Source: Acidobacteriota bacterium (lineage in GTDB: Bacteria > Acidobacteriota > Blastocatellia > Chloracidobacteriales > Chloracidobacteriaceae). From it: a stretch of 44,963 nt of DNA. The stretch lies in assembly GCA_016208495.1 (NCBI GenBank), contig JACQXX010000053.1, positions 1 to 44,963 on the forward strand, given 5' to 3'. The position numbers and the translations under genes were made by a program. The notes under the pieces were generated by a model that was not told where the DNA came from, made no database searches, and was given only the letters and a program-made list of their open reading frames with translations. Numbering within the stretch: position 1 is the first letter of the stretch; the number at the start of each line of letters is the position of its first letter. This document shows, piece after piece, positions 9,380 to 18,119 of the stretch.

Positions 9380-10366
9380 CTTAGCAATTGCGGGTTCCGG
9401 CGTGGATTGCTCTTGCTCCGCTTTGCGGTAGAGCGGTGCAATCTGGCCATTCCAGGGCGGAATGACAATCGTAACTGAGCCACTGCAAACCGCTTTGCAC
9501 GCCAGTCGAATCATGGGGCGATTCTGACCGTTGTATGGATACCCAATCTTGGCCAGTCGCTTGACTTCAAAGGCTGAGATTTCATTGACGTGGTTATTTC
9601 CACCCAAAATCCCAACCCAGCAGGTGCCACAAGAACCGGTTTGACATTCAATCGGAATCGGTCCTTCAACCCGGCGTGGATCCTGTTTTTTGAAGTTTTC
9701 CTTGATCTGGGTTGAGGCGGTCGTCATTGGCTGCTCATTGATGACCTGGAAGGTCGCGTGCGGATTGGTTTCGTCGTAACAGACTTCATATCGCTTATCA
9801 ATCGTGCGCATGAAGTTCAACAAATCAGCCCGCTCAGCTTCACGGTCCGCCAGAAGTTGTTTCGGGGATTTCGGCACCGGCGGGATGGACGTATCAGCCC
9901 GGTGGTTAAAACACTCCCAGCCCACCTGCTGCAACGTCATGAACGCCACTGCCGCAATGCCCAACACCAGCGCTGGCTCAGTGTGCATATACTCAGCGGT
10001 TGACGCAGCCACTTTGCGAATCAAGGCTTCGAGATTCGTCGGCTTGGGCGTTTCTTTGACGAGCTTGACCACAATTTGTTTGGTCTCGGCCCAGTAGCGA
10101 TACCCAAACAAAAAGGAATGCGACGAATCAACTTGCTCGGCCAGCAGAAATTTTCCCTGAAGTAACAAATCACGGGTGAAAACAGCCTTGTCTGGTGCGT
10201 TTTCATATTCACGCAGCAACAGATACGGGAAAAATGAAAACCAGATTTGGGTGGCGTTCTTATCAACAGGATGAATATCAGGCAGCAACCGATTGAGAAG
10301 CTGTTCCCAGGCAGTATCATCGTGCTGACGTAAAAATTGCACAAATGGATGATGTTGAACTGACAT
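9377..10366 (-). CDS. [2Fe-2S] ferredoxin-domain protein with unknown N-terminal domain
   Basis: This 329-aa protein carries a plant-type [2Fe-2S] ferredoxin domain at its C-terminus (about 195-305). The motif C241-x4-C246-x2-C249 (CQTGSCGTC) and C290 (LACKA) supply the four cluster ligands. The N-terminal ~190 residues are mostly helical, with a short hydrophobic stretch at about 132-146, and I do not recognise the family. It is presumably an electron carrier or a redox-sensing protein; no partner reductase is adjacent. It is divergent from a glutamine amidotransferase gene across a 391-bp region with promoter-like sequences for both. The start at 10366 has no good Shine-Dalgarno, and the stop falls in the octamer repeat. 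Confidence 0.85.
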   Translation of the reverse strand: MSVQHHPFVQFLRQHDDTAWEQLLNRLLPDIHPVDKNATQIWFSFFPYLLLREYENAPDKAVFTRDLLLQGKFLLAEQVDSSHSFLFGYRYWAETKQIVVKLVKETPKPTNLEALIRKVAASTAEYMHTEPALVLGIAAVAFMTLQQVGWECFNHRADTSIPPVPKSPKQLLADREAERADLLNFMRTIDKRYEVCYDETNPHATFQVINEQPMTTASTQIKENFKKQDPRRVEGPIPIECQTGSCGTCWVGILGGNNHVNEISAFEVKRLAKIGYPYNGQNRPMIRLACKAVCSGSVTIVIPPWNGQIAPLYRKAEQEQSTPEPAIAK

Positions 10367-10419
10367 AGATGATGACTACTTTTGAACTGTGAAGAATTGA
10401 GTGTGGATTTGAACCGCGC

Positions 10420-10448
10420 ATCATACCCATTTTTTTTGATTTCGCCAA
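10420..10448 (-). promoter_or_regulatory. Probable sigma70-type promoter of the [2Fe-2S] gene
   Basis: On the - strand, TTGGCG (10443-10448) and TATGAT (10420-10425) are separated by exactly 17 bp. Transcription would start near 10413, giving a leader of about 47 nt before the ATG at 10366. Confidence 0.5.
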
Positions 10449-10486
10449 TCAAAACCCGCGTTCACCACAAATCGTGAATTCGTCTT

Positions 10487-10515
10487 TTGACAAGCCCTTG
10501 TGAGCAAGGTATGGT
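10487..10515 (+). promoter_or_regulatory. Probable sigma70-type promoter of the amidotransferase gene
   Basis: TTGACA (10487-10492) and TATGGT (10510-10515) are spaced 17 bp apart. If used, the 5' leader to the ATG at 10758 is about 235 nt, long enough for a regulatory RNA element. I could not identify a known riboswitch in it. Confidence 0.5.
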
Positions 10516-10757
10516 ACATGATCTTTGGAATACCTTGTTCGTCACTGCTGGACCAATCCAAACAACTTTTTTCGAAATTTGCTGGGCCACAACTTCCCGC
10601 GGGCGTTTGGGAACAGAGGGAAAATTCATCCCTTCACCTGGGTTTCCACGCTCGTGGTTCACTGTCGCGCCAGATCCTGTTTTGCCCCTTGACTGGCCGA
10701 AATCAACGCCTGGGAAATCCCTCAAAAACTGACGAACGCTGAAATGAGGTTTGGGGT

Positions 10758-11648
10758 ATGCTTTTGCTCAAAAGAAATTATTGTCACTATGAACCAGTTC
10801 GCGCCACGATTGATCGGGCCAGAGTCATTGTGGTTGATAGTTTGATTTATTCCACCAACGACCTGTCTGACGTGGCAGCGCAAGAACCCGATTTCAACGC
10901 TGAAGAATGGGTCAAGGAAGAACGCACCATCGCCGGGTTCGCTATCGGAAATATTGTCCAAAATGTGAAAAAACTGGTTGAGACACCTGAAGTTCAGGTG
11001 GTCAGTCTCGCCAAGATTTCACCACAAATTATCAAAGATTTTGACCCGGATGCGATTATCCTCAGCGGAACCCTGCGGGATTTTGACATGTACCAGTCGT
11101 CAATCTTACAGAACGTCAGTTCCGTGCTCGCAACGACAACGGTACCGGTACTGGGCATTTGTGGCGGACATCAACTCGTTGGTCAGGCATTTGGGTTACC
11201 GATTGTGACCCTGGATCACCAGTTGCCACATCAACGACGGCATAACCGGTTGCGCGAATATGAATATCGCTTTGTCAAAGTCATTGAGCCGGAGGACCCC
11301 ATTTTCCGCAATGTGCTCACCGATCATGACGAACAACGTCGCAGCCGGGGCAATACAATTTGGGTCTGGCAAAACCACGGATTGATGGTTGATGGCATGC
11401 CGGATGGATTCGAACTTTTGGCCAAAGGCTATGTCTGTCAGAACCAAATGATGGTCAAACGCGGAGACGGTCAGTTAATATATACCGTGCAGTTTCACAT
11501 CGAAAAATCCTTTGAGGACTGGCGTAAAACCCCGAGTCGGTGGGAACATCCAAACGAAAGCCGGGATGGCCGGAAGCTGTTTGAGAATTTCCTGGTCGAA
11601 GCGCTGAAACACCGTGGTCAGGTGTTTCGTCAGGCCCAATCAGCTTGA
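10758..11648 (+). CDS. Class I glutamine amidotransferase (GMP synthase-like GATase domain)
   Basis: This 296-aa protein has the class I GATase signature: nucleophile C135 in GICGGHQ, with H247 and E249 in QFHIEKSF completing the Cys-His-Glu triad. Known family members release ammonia from glutamine for a partner synthase or hydrolyse gamma-glutamyl compounds. No synthetase domain is fused or adjacent, so it may be a stand-alone enzyme of the PuuD/GuaA-like class; the exact substrate cannot be told. ATG at 10758 follows a GAGG Shine-Dalgarno at 10746-10749. The N-terminal ~50 residues are not typical GATase sequence. It is followed by a long hairpin terminator. Confidence 0.85.
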   Translation: MLLLKRNYCHYEPVRATIDRARVIVVDSLIYSTNDLSDVAAQEPDFNAEEWVKEERTIAGFAIGNIVQNVKKLVETPEVQVVSLAKISPQIIKDFDPDAIILSGTLRDFDMYQSSILQNVSSVLATTTVPVLGICGGHQLVGQAFGLPIVTLDHQLPHQRRHNRLREYEYRFVKVIEPEDPIFRNVLTDHDEQRRSRGNTIWVWQNHGLMVDGMPDGFELLAKGYVCQNQMMVKRGDGQLIYTVQFHIEKSFEDWRKTPSRWEHPNESRDGRKLFENFLVEALKHRGQVFRQAQSA

Positions 11649-11677
11649 AAACTATCGGGCTGAAGACTTCGGGCTGA

Positions 11678-11755
11678 GGGCTCGGGGCTGAGGGCTCGGG
11701 GTATTGAACCCATTTTCTTCAACCCCAAGCCCTCAGCCCCAAGCCCTGGTTTTTT
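11678..11755 (+). terminator. Long-stem rho-independent terminator
   Basis: Arms 11678-11701 and 11723-11746 are complementary over 24 bp with two mismatches. They are built of GGGCTCGGGGCTGAGG-type repeats around a 21-nt loop and are followed by CTGG and a six-T run at 11750-11755. It lies 30 bp after the amidotransferase stop. Confidence 0.75.
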
Positions 11756-11787
11756 CAGCCCCAAGCCCTGGTTTTTATGGCTTCAAA

Positions 11788-11822
11788 TCCTGAACCCTGA
11801 ACCCTGAACCCTGAACCCTAAA
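11788..11822. repeat. CCCTGAA heptamer tandem repeat (5 units)
   Basis: One TCCTGAA, three CCCTGAA and a closing CCCTAAA lie directly upstream of the Shine-Dalgarno of the DUF4388 gene. The same heptamer recurs at 37045, 38175 and 44871. Confidence 0.9.
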
Positions 11823-11836
11823 AAAGAGGTCGTGTT

Positions 11837-12649
11837 ATGGGATTGGTCGGAGATCTCCAATATCTCAGTCTTGCCGACATCATTCAAATCAATTGTATTG
11901 GCCGAAATACCGCTCGACTCACAGTTCATTACCCGATTGGCGATGGGGTCTTCTACTTTGCGGATGGCGACGTGGTGGATGCCAAGTTGGGAAAACTGAC
12001 CGGTGTGGAGGCTGTCTATAAGGCCCTGGAATATGATCAGGGCTCCTTCCGGGTGGATAGCGGAATCCGGGCGCCGACACGAACCATCAATGACAACTGG
12101 AGCAATATTTTAATGGAAGGGTTGCGCCTGCTCGACGAAGCTCGGGCCGGGCTGATTCCCGGCAGTGCCCCCTTATCGGCGGAACAGGTCAATACGACAA
12201 CCACTGGGGCCTCGCGAGTCCAAAATCCGTTTCAAATTCTGGTTTCGGATCTGACCAAAATTAAAGGGATTGATGGTGCCCTGGCGGCAACCCGCGACGG
12301 GACACTCAACGCCTGCATTGGCGTCAATCTCTCAGATAAAGTTGGAATGATGACTTCACTCCTGATTTACCTGAATCAGGCAATGGCCACTGGGCAAGGG
12401 CGCTTTGGAAAAGTGAAGCAAATGGACATCCGGTACGGCACCAAAGAAGTCATGGTCTTTGATCAAGGAACGGTGCTGGTGGTGATTGAATTTGCCAACA
12501 CGATTCGATTTGAAACGATTTCACCGCACATTGATCGTGCCTTCCGGAAATTTGAAGCTCGTTCACGCGGCGGCACCAGTGCGCTGGATCCCAGCAAAAT
12601 TGGGACCGGCTCAATGAGTGGACCGCCAGATTTCCTGTCGGGACGGTAA
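11837..12649 (+). CDS. DUF4388 / roadblock-LC7-like protein
   Basis: The 270-aa cytoplasmic protein has an N-terminal DUF4388 (PATAN-like) domain at about 3-80 (GDLQYLSLADIIQI, GVFYFADGDVVDAK). Its C-terminal domain at about 135-245 resembles roadblock/LC7 (GALAATRDGTLNACIG, VVIEFANT). Roadblock proteins such as MglB regulate Ras-like GTPases in polarity and motility, and DUF4388 is common in acidobacterial, deltaproteobacterial and cyanobacterial signalling proteins. No MglA-like GTPase is in the window. ATG at 11837 is preceded by AGAGG. The next gene starts 8 bp after its stop. Confidence 0.8.
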   Translation: MGLVGDLQYLSLADIIQINCIGRNTARLTVHYPIGDGVFYFADGDVVDAKLGKLTGVEAVYKALEYDQGSFRVDSGIRAPTRTINDNWSNILMEGLRLLDEARAGLIPGSAPLSAEQVNTTTTGASRVQNPFQILVSDLTKIKGIDGALAATRDGTLNACIGVNLSDKVGMMTSLLIYLNQAMATGQGRFGKVKQMDIRYGTKEVMVFDQGTVLVVIEFANTIRFETISPHIDRAFRKFEARSRGGTSALDPSKIGTGSMSGPPDFLSGR

Positions 12650-12656
12650 GCTGGTC

Positions 12657-14051
12657 ATGCGGCACTTCCGGCAACACCTTCTGGCTTTTCCCAGATCAAC
12701 CATCGTGGTCAGCCTGGGACTGATTGGCCTGCTCACTCTTGTGGGCACCCAGTTCCAATCCGTGACCGAAGCCCTTTCGGTTATGGCCTGGGGTGCCGGC
12801 ACCCCTTCGAGTAGCACGATTACCGCGTTTGCCACTGGTCGTCCGTGGTGGAAACGTCACCTTCCTGAAGCCATCCAAACGGCTCCCTCCGGCGGCATCA
12901 TTCCGCTGGTGCGCATTCCCCGAACCCAGATTCAAACGACACCGGAACCTGTCTTGCCTGAACGCAGCCTTGGCTATGATGCCTTTCTTGGCTGGGTCAC
13001 CGCCTTGCGCAGCCTGTTTTCAACTGATCTGGTGTTTGATTTCGCTCTGATGATTCGGCTTCAACACTGGCTTCTGGTGCTGGGAATCTGCCTGCTGCCA
13101 GTCGTGTTCTCTCGCCTTCATCCCAATTATCGCACTCCGCTGACGTTCAGCACATTTTTTATCGGATACCTGTTTGTCCTGTTGCTGCGCCCAAATAAAA
13201 GCAAGTTCCTGACTGATGGCTTGATTGACAGTGCCCTGGCCAATGCCCTGGCGATGTTCAGCGTTGCGGCATTCTGGCTGGTGCTCAGCCATAGCCGGCT
13301 TGAAACCTGGAAACAGCGGGGTGCCGTGATCGGCGCCGGGCTGTTTCTGAGTTTTGTCACCCAGATTCGCGGCGAATTTTTGTTCGTGGGCGGACTTACC
13401 TTCGGTCTGCTGGCACTCCTGGTGTGGAAACAACCTGCATTTTCCTGGAAAGGACTGGTTCTGGCCGGACTGTGTTTTCTGATGCTCCCTGTCGGGTACG
13501 GTGCCTTCAACCAGCAGCAGTTCGGTCACTTTGTCCCATTGCGGATGCGTTCCGGACAAAATCTTTTTGAACCGATTGGCCAGTTTCCCAACCCCTGGGG
13601 CATCGAGTACAACGACCAGTGGCTGGAAAAATACTTAAATCAGCGTGGCATCGAATATACCAGTTTTGAAGCCGACCGCTTTCTGACCGCTCAGTATGTG
13701 CAGTGCCTGAAGGAAAATCCCTGGCTCTTTGGGCGCAATTTCTACCTTCGGCTTGGGCAATTTGCGAAACAGTTTGGTTTCTGGCTCAATTTTTGGACTA
13801 TTCCGCTGATCTTGTTCGGGTTCTGGGTTGCGATTCAAAAGTCTGAGCGACTGGCCTTTCTCGCTGTGCCACTGGTTCTGGCAGTCGGGTACCTGGTCTT
13901 TTTTGGCTGGACCAATTCCCTGCTCCGACTGGTGAGTCCGGTTCACTTCCTGGTATCGGCGTTTCTGACGCTGCTGAGCGTGGAAATCCTGCTCTTTGAG
14001 CACTGGCGCATCTTTCAGCGCATTGACTGGAAAGCTCTAAAGCAAGGATGA
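12657..14051 (+). CDS. Polytopic membrane protein, possibly GT-C-type glycosyltransferase
   Basis: I choose ATG 12657, 8 bp after the preceding stop; an in-frame GTG at 12618 would overlap the upstream gene. The 464-aa protein has about nine to ten hydrophobic helices, starting with one at about 12-32, and a non-membrane loop after it rich in Pro/Thr. A large loop at about 285-345 contains EPIGQFPNPWGIEYND. Its placement, and the YVQCLKENPWLF segment before the last helices, are reminiscent of GT39/ArnT-like sugar transferases in this kind of genome. I do not see a clear catalytic acidic motif in the first extracytoplasmic loop, so the enzymatic assignment is tentative. Confidence 0.65.
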   Translation: MRHFRQHLLAFPRSTIVVSLGLIGLLTLVGTQFQSVTEALSVMAWGAGTPSSSTITAFATGRPWWKRHLPEAIQTAPSGGIIPLVRIPRTQIQTTPEPVLPERSLGYDAFLGWVTALRSLFSTDLVFDFALMIRLQHWLLVLGICLLPVVFSRLHPNYRTPLTFSTFFIGYLFVLLLRPNKSKFLTDGLIDSALANALAMFSVAAFWLVLSHSRLETWKQRGAVIGAGLFLSFVTQIRGEFLFVGGLTFGLLALLVWKQPAFSWKGLVLAGLCFLMLPVGYGAFNQQQFGHFVPLRMRSGQNLFEPIGQFPNPWGIEYNDQWLEKYLNQRGIEYTSFEADRFLTAQYVQCLKENPWLFGRNFYLRLGQFAKQFGFWLNFWTIPLILFGFWVAIQKSERLAFLAVPLVLAVGYLVFFGWTNSLLRLVSPVHFLVSAFLTLLSVEILLFEHWRIFQRIDWKALKQG

Positions 14052-14070
14052 ATGATGACTTAGGGACTGT

Positions 14071-14174
14071 AAAAAATTAACTTCCTGTTTTCATTTGGGA
14101 GCGCGGGCATCTTGCCCGCGTCTTCCGACTTATGGCGGGCGGGACGCCCGCGCTCCCAGGAACTTATTTTTTAA
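14071..14174. repeat. Palindromic intergenic element
   Basis: A perfect 12-bp inverted repeat (GGGAGCGCGGGC at 14097-14108, GCCCGCGCTCCC at 14146-14157) is enclosed by imperfect A/T-rich arms (14071-14087 and 14157-14174). Two further GC-rich small hairpins lie inside (GCGGGCATCTTGCCCGC; GCGGGCGGGACGCCCGC). It fills the gap after the membrane-protein gene and looks like a REP or MITE-type repeat; it may also terminate transcription. Confidence 0.6.
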
Positions 14175-14221
14175 CGCTCGCTTATGAAACAACTCAAACT
14201 GGGTAATCTACTGACCCCGGC

Positions 14222-14260
14222 AAAAAAAGAGCTGCTTTTGTGGTCCAGACAAAAGCAGCT
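14222..14260 (-). terminator. Rho-independent terminator of the RTX-like gene
   Basis: A perfect 12-bp stem (14230-14241 with 14249-14260) and 7-nt loop are followed on the - strand by C and seven T residues (14222-14228). It lies about 70 bp after the stop at 14333. Confidence 0.85.
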
Positions 14261-14332
14261 TCAGCTTGCACGTACAGCACGGTCAAATTGAAAGATTCAT
14301 TGATTCCGGTTGGAATCAGTTCAGATTCGAGG

Positions 14333-14947
14333 CTATGGCCGACGCACAATCACTGTGGCACGGCGATGAGGATAACGAGGGTTGACCACGACAGGCGTGT
14401 TTCTCACACGGGTCACTTCCTGTTCTCTGACGGCGTGATTGCTATTCACAAAGGTATCATTGCCGCTATTGCCATTGACGTCATCGAGGCCGCTTCCGCT
14501 TTGGATCCGATCATTTCCATCTCCACCACGGATCGTATCGTTGCCACCACCACCTGAAATAAAATCATTGTCGTCATTGCCTTCGAGGGTGTCATTCCCA
14601 CGCCCGCCTTTCAAAGTGTCGTTTCCATCACCACCTTTGAGCGTGACACCAAACGGAATTGAATTGTCCACAGTCAGGTCATCGTTGCCGTCATTCCCAC
14701 GAATCTCGATTCCGAACGCTTCAGCCTGTGAAAATGTCATTCGGCTGCCATTCACCAGCAGTTCGATTCTGCCCGAGGGCAGTTGTCGCAAGGCCACCCG
14801 GTCCGCACCATCGCCACATTTGACGATCAGTTTTCCATTATCCCGCTCAATTTTTGCATCAATCAGATAGGTACTCTGGGCTTGCACCAAACTGGTCAAA
14901 GCACTGATTACACACACTAAACCCAATACCATCAATAAGTTTTTCAT
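14333..14947 (-). CDS. Secreted RTX-like calcium-binding repeat protein
   Basis: The start is ATG 14947, behind a strong GAGGAGAA Shine-Dalgarno; an upstream in-frame ATG at 15019 has none. The 204-aa product has a signal peptide (MKNLLMVLGLVCVISALTS...VQAQ) and a short beta domain. It then carries about seven GGxGxDxx hemolysin-type nonapeptide repeats (GGDGNDTLKG, GGRGNDTLEG, GGGGNDTIRG, GGDGNDRIQ) that form a Ca2+-binding parallel beta-roll. It lacks an enzymatic domain and a C-terminal type I secretion partner, and the Sec signal points to periplasmic or surface location. The tail is basic (RRATVIVRRP). It is divergent from dusB. Confidence 0.85.
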   Translation of the reverse strand: MKNLLMVLGLVCVISALTSLVQAQSTYLIDAKIERDNGKLIVKCGDGADRVALRQLPSGRIELLVNGSRMTFSQAEAFGIEIRGNDGNDDLTVDNSIPFGVTLKGGDGNDTLKGGRGNDTLEGNDDNDFISGGGGNDTIRGGDGNDRIQSGSGLDDVNGNSGNDTFVNSNHAVREQEVTRVRNTPVVVNPRYPHRRATVIVRRP

Positions 14948-15216
14948 AAAGGTTCTCCTCAAAAAAGGTCGAATGTAATTGAGATCTTGAATTGCACGGT
15001 TAGAACCAGATCGGTTCAAAAAAGTCTGGAGAATTTATCTTGAAGAGCAAAATAGTGAAGGCGCCATTCCCTTTGAGCGAAAGCCTGGCTGCTGACAGAC
15101 AGACCATCAATCGCTCGGCAAATTACAGTGCCATTTCTGACTGTTGTGGTATAAACACCTCTTTCCAAGCTCTGAGATTCCCCATCCGTCAGGGTCCCAG
15201 GGAGCATCTCAGCAGT

Positions 15217-15240
15217 ACTTCAGACTTCAGACTTCAGACT
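15217..15240. repeat. 3 x ACTTCAG heptamer repeat
   Basis: Three perfect ACTTCAG units plus a partial fourth end 10 bp upstream of the dusB ATG. A Shine-Dalgarno is not seen there. Confidence 0.75.
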
Positions 15241-15249
15241 TTGATATTT

Positions 15250-16326
15250 ATGGACCGGCAGGAGTTTTTCATTCGCGATCTTCCAATTCGCCCACGGCTG
15301 GCACTGGCACCGATGGCAGGCGTTACTGACTCCGCGTTTCGTGGGCTGATTAAAAACCTCGGTGGTGTCGGGTTGATTGTGACCGAATTCATCAGCGTGG
15401 AAGGTCTCACCCGAGGAAACCTCAAAACCCACCGCATGATGCACTTTGAGGAATTTGAGCGCCCGATTTCGATTCAGTTCTTCGGGTATGACCCGGAGCG
15501 AATGGCGGTCGCCGCCGAAGTGGGCGAAGCTGCCGGTGCTGACATTGTGGATGTCAATTGCGGTTGCCCGGCTCGCAAAGTGGTGCATCGTGGCGCGGGT
15601 TCATCCTTGCTCAAAGACCTGCCCCACCTGGAAAAAATCCTGAAGGGCATGCGCAAGGCCATCAAAATTCCTCTGACCCTCAAAATTCGCATTGGCTGGG
15701 ATGACAACTCGATTGTCGCCGTCGAAGTCGGAAAACTGGCTCAGGATTGCGGCGTTGAAGCCCTGGCCATTCATGGACGAACCCGAGTTCAGGGCTATTC
15801 AGGCCAGGCTGATTGGAATGTCATCGCCCAGGTCAAAGAGGCAGTCAATATTCCAGTGATGGGTTCTGGAGATGTCACCACGATTGACCAGGCACTCACC
15901 CGATTTCGCGAAACCGGCGTTGACGGCGTGATGATTGGTCGCGGCGCAATGGCCAACCCGTGGATTTTCCGACAAATTGACGACGTGATGCAGGGCAAGT
16001 CTCCATTTCAGCCCACCTTGATTGATAAGCGAAATCTGTTGTTTGGCTACTTTGATGTGATGTTGAAAGAATTGCCGTCCGAACTGGCGGCGATGGGAAA
16101 AGTCAAACAACTCTGCGGTCAGTTTACGAAAGGGCTGCCCGGTGGCGCGGCGTTCCGGCAACAGGTCTTTCACTCTCAATCACGGCAGGAACTGATTGAC
16201 AAAATTGACTACTACTTCACATTAATGGCGGAACGGGAAGCCGCCGGTAATCTGGTTTCAACGCCGGAAGAAGCTGCCGCCGACTCTGACTCGCCAACCA
16301 CTGAGGAGTATGCATGCCAGGCGTAG
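15250..16326 (+). CDS. dusB: tRNA-dihydrouridine synthase DusB
   Basis: The 358-aa FMN enzyme reduces uridines in the D-loop of tRNA. The N-terminal TIM barrel carries LAPMAGVTDSAFR, the catalytic Cys (C106) in NCGCPA, KIRIGWDD, the HGRT motif, MGSGDV and the phosphate-binding end GVDGVMIGRGAMANPW. The C-terminal helical tRNA-binding domain follows. I use ATG 15250; the frame extends upstream to a TTG at 15040, but that part is not Dus-like. The end overlaps the ABC transporter start by 13 bp, implying translational coupling. Confidence 0.93.
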   Translation: MDRQEFFIRDLPIRPRLALAPMAGVTDSAFRGLIKNLGGVGLIVTEFISVEGLTRGNLKTHRMMHFEEFERPISIQFFGYDPERMAVAAEVGEAAGADIVDVNCGCPARKVVHRGAGSSLLKDLPHLEKILKGMRKAIKIPLTLKIRIGWDDNSIVAVEVGKLAQDCGVEALAIHGRTRVQGYSGQADWNVIAQVKEAVNIPVMGSGDVTTIDQALTRFRETGVDGVMIGRGAMANPWIFRQIDDVMQGKSPFQPTLIDKRNLLFGYFDVMLKELPSELAAMGKVKQLCGQFTKGLPGGAAFRQQVFHSQSRQELIDKIDYYFTLMAEREAAGNLVSTPEEAAADSDSPTTEEYACQA

Positions 16327-18119
16327 CTCACAACCATCAGACCGGTCCGCACTCGTTTCAAACGGCCAAACCCTTTGAACGCATGGTGGGGTACCTGCGT
16401 CGGTATCCTTATAAATTGGCCATTGGCTGTTTGTGCGTTTTGCTGTCGGCCTACATCGGACTTTATGGCCCACGGGTGATCCGAAACGCGATTGATGATC
16501 TGCAACAGAGCATCACCCGTGAAAAGATCGGGCTCTATGCCCTGCTGATTGTGGGCGTTTCGCTTGGAAAAGGCATCTTTTTGTTCTGGCAGCGGCAGAT
16601 TCTGGTTGCGCTGTCACGCGATATCGAATTTGACCTCCGAAATGATTTCTATGCCCATCTGCAGCGTCTGCCGATGGCCTTTTACCACGAAAATCGAACT
16701 GGCGATTTGATGTCCCGCGCCACCAACGACATCGGCAATGTGCGAATGCTGCTGGGCCCGGCGATTATGTATGGCTTGAACACGGTTTTTGTCACCTGTT
16801 TTGCCTTGCCGGCCATGGGTCACATTAGCTGGAAGCTCACCTTTCTGGCACTGGCCACTTTGCCGCTGGCGTCGGTGGCAACCAATTTTTTTGGAAGTCG
16901 CATCCACAAGCGTTCCGAGGAAATTCAGGAATATTTCGGCATCATTACCGCCAAGGCCCAGGAGAACTTCGCCGGGGTGCGGGTGGTTCGGGCCTATGCT
17001 CAGGAAGACGCCGAAAAAGAATCCTTTAAAGACCTCAATCGCGAGTTTGTGTCACGCAATCTGCGACTGATCAAACTGACGGCCTTGTTTAGCCCCACGC
17101 TGCACGCCCTGATTGGCTTCGGCCCGGCACTGGTCCTGTGGTATGGCGGCCATCTCGTTCTGGATCAACATATTACGATTGGTCAGTTTGTTGAATTCAA
17201 TTTGTATTTGATGATGCTGATCTGGCCCATGATTGCGCTTGGATATGTGGTCAGCCTGTTTCAACGTGGAATGGCCGGGATGAAGCGCCTGACAACGGTG
17301 CTCAATCAGGAACCGACGATCCGGGATGAGGTCCAGCCAGCCGCCGTGACTGAAATCAACGGCACGATTGAATTCCACAACCTGAACTTTGCCTATCCAA
17401 CCACCTCCAGCGGGCCAGGGCAGGTCGTGTTAAAAGATATTTCGCTCACGATTCCACAGGGAAAGACACTTGCGATTGTCGGCCACACTGGTTCCGGGAA
17501 ATCAACCCTGATCAACCTGATCCCGCGGTTGCTGGATGCCGCCCCCGGTCAGGTGTTGATTGATGGGCGACCGATTCGCGAAATCCCGCTCCAGGTACTG
17601 CGCCAAAACATCGGGTATGTGCCCCAGGAAACATTCCTGTTTGGCGATACCGTGGCCGCCAACATCGCCTTTGGCGTTCCCGATGCCCCTCGCGAAGCAA
17701 TTGAACGCGTTGCTGAACAATCCGCCCTCCGCAATGATATTGTGACGTTTCCCAAAGGGTTTGAAACGATTGTGGGTGAACGTGGCATTACCCTGTCGGG
17801 AGGGCAGAAACAGCGAACCGCAATTGCCCGGGCACTCTTGCGGAATCCAAAAATTCTCATTTTGGATGATTCGCTATCAGCGGTTGATACCTACACTGAG
17901 GAAAAAATCCTGGAGCACCTGCGGGAAATGATGAAGGGCCGCACCACGATTTTGGTCTCACACCGAATTTCCACCGTGAAAGAAGCCGATCACATCATTG
18001 TGCTCCACGATGGCCGGATTGCTGAACAGGGAACGCATGAATCGCTCTTAAAACAAGATGGTCCATACGCGGCTCTCTATGAAAAACAACTCCTGGAGGA
18101 AGAACTGGCAACCTTATGA
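16314..18119 (+). CDS. ABC transporter, fused TMD-NBD half-transporter (MdlA/MsbA-like)
   Basis: This 601-aa type IV exporter half has six transmembrane helices (about 30-310) and an ABC ATPase domain (about 350-590). Walker A is GHTGSGKST (390-398), the signature LSGGQ begins at about 494, and the H-loop is in LVSHRIS. The Walker B segment reads LILDDSLSAVD, with D519 where the catalytic Glu normally stands. This is typical of the MdlA/BmrC/TM287 side of heterodimeric exporters, which need a partner with a normal site. No second half-transporter is in the window. ATG 16314 overlaps dusB, and its stop overlaps the ankyrin gene by ATGA. Substrate unknown (lipid or drug efflux in the family). 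Confidence 0.92.
   Translation: MPGVAHNHQTGPHSFQTAKPFERMVGYLRRYPYKLAIGCLCVLLSAYIGLYGPRVIRNAIDDLQQSITREKIGLYALLIVGVSLGKGIFLFWQRQILVALSRDIEFDLRNDFYAHLQRLPMAFYHENRTGDLMSRATNDIGNVRMLLGPAIMYGLNTVFVTCFALPAMGHISWKLTFLALATLPLASVATNFFGSRIHKRSEEIQEYFGIITAKAQENFAGVRVVRAYAQEDAEKESFKDLNREFVSRNLRLIKLTALFSPTLHALIGFGPALVLWYGGHLVLDQHITIGQFVEFNLYLMMLIWPMIALGYVVSLFQRGMAGMKRLTTVLNQEPTIRDEVQPAAVTEINGTIEFHNLNFAYPTTSSGPGQVVLKDISLTIPQGKTLAIVGHTGSGKSTLINLIPRLLDAAPGQVLIDGRPIREIPLQVLRQNIGYVPQETFLFGDTVAANIAFGVPDAPREAIERVAEQSALRNDIVTFPKGFETIVGERGITLSGGQKQRTAIARALLRNPKILILDDSLSAVDTYTEEKILEHLREMMKGRTTILVSHRISTVKEADHIIVLHDGRIAEQGTHESLLKQDGPYAALYEKQLLEEELATL

Noticed and set aside
10462-10742. Overlapping frames in the divergent intergenic region on both strands
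   Set aside because: No family resemblance or ribosome binding site; they overlap a good promoter for the amidotransferase gene.
14439-14870. 143-codon + strand frame opposite the RTX-like gene
   Set aside because: The Ser/Pro/Leu repeats are the antisense of GGxGxD repeats.
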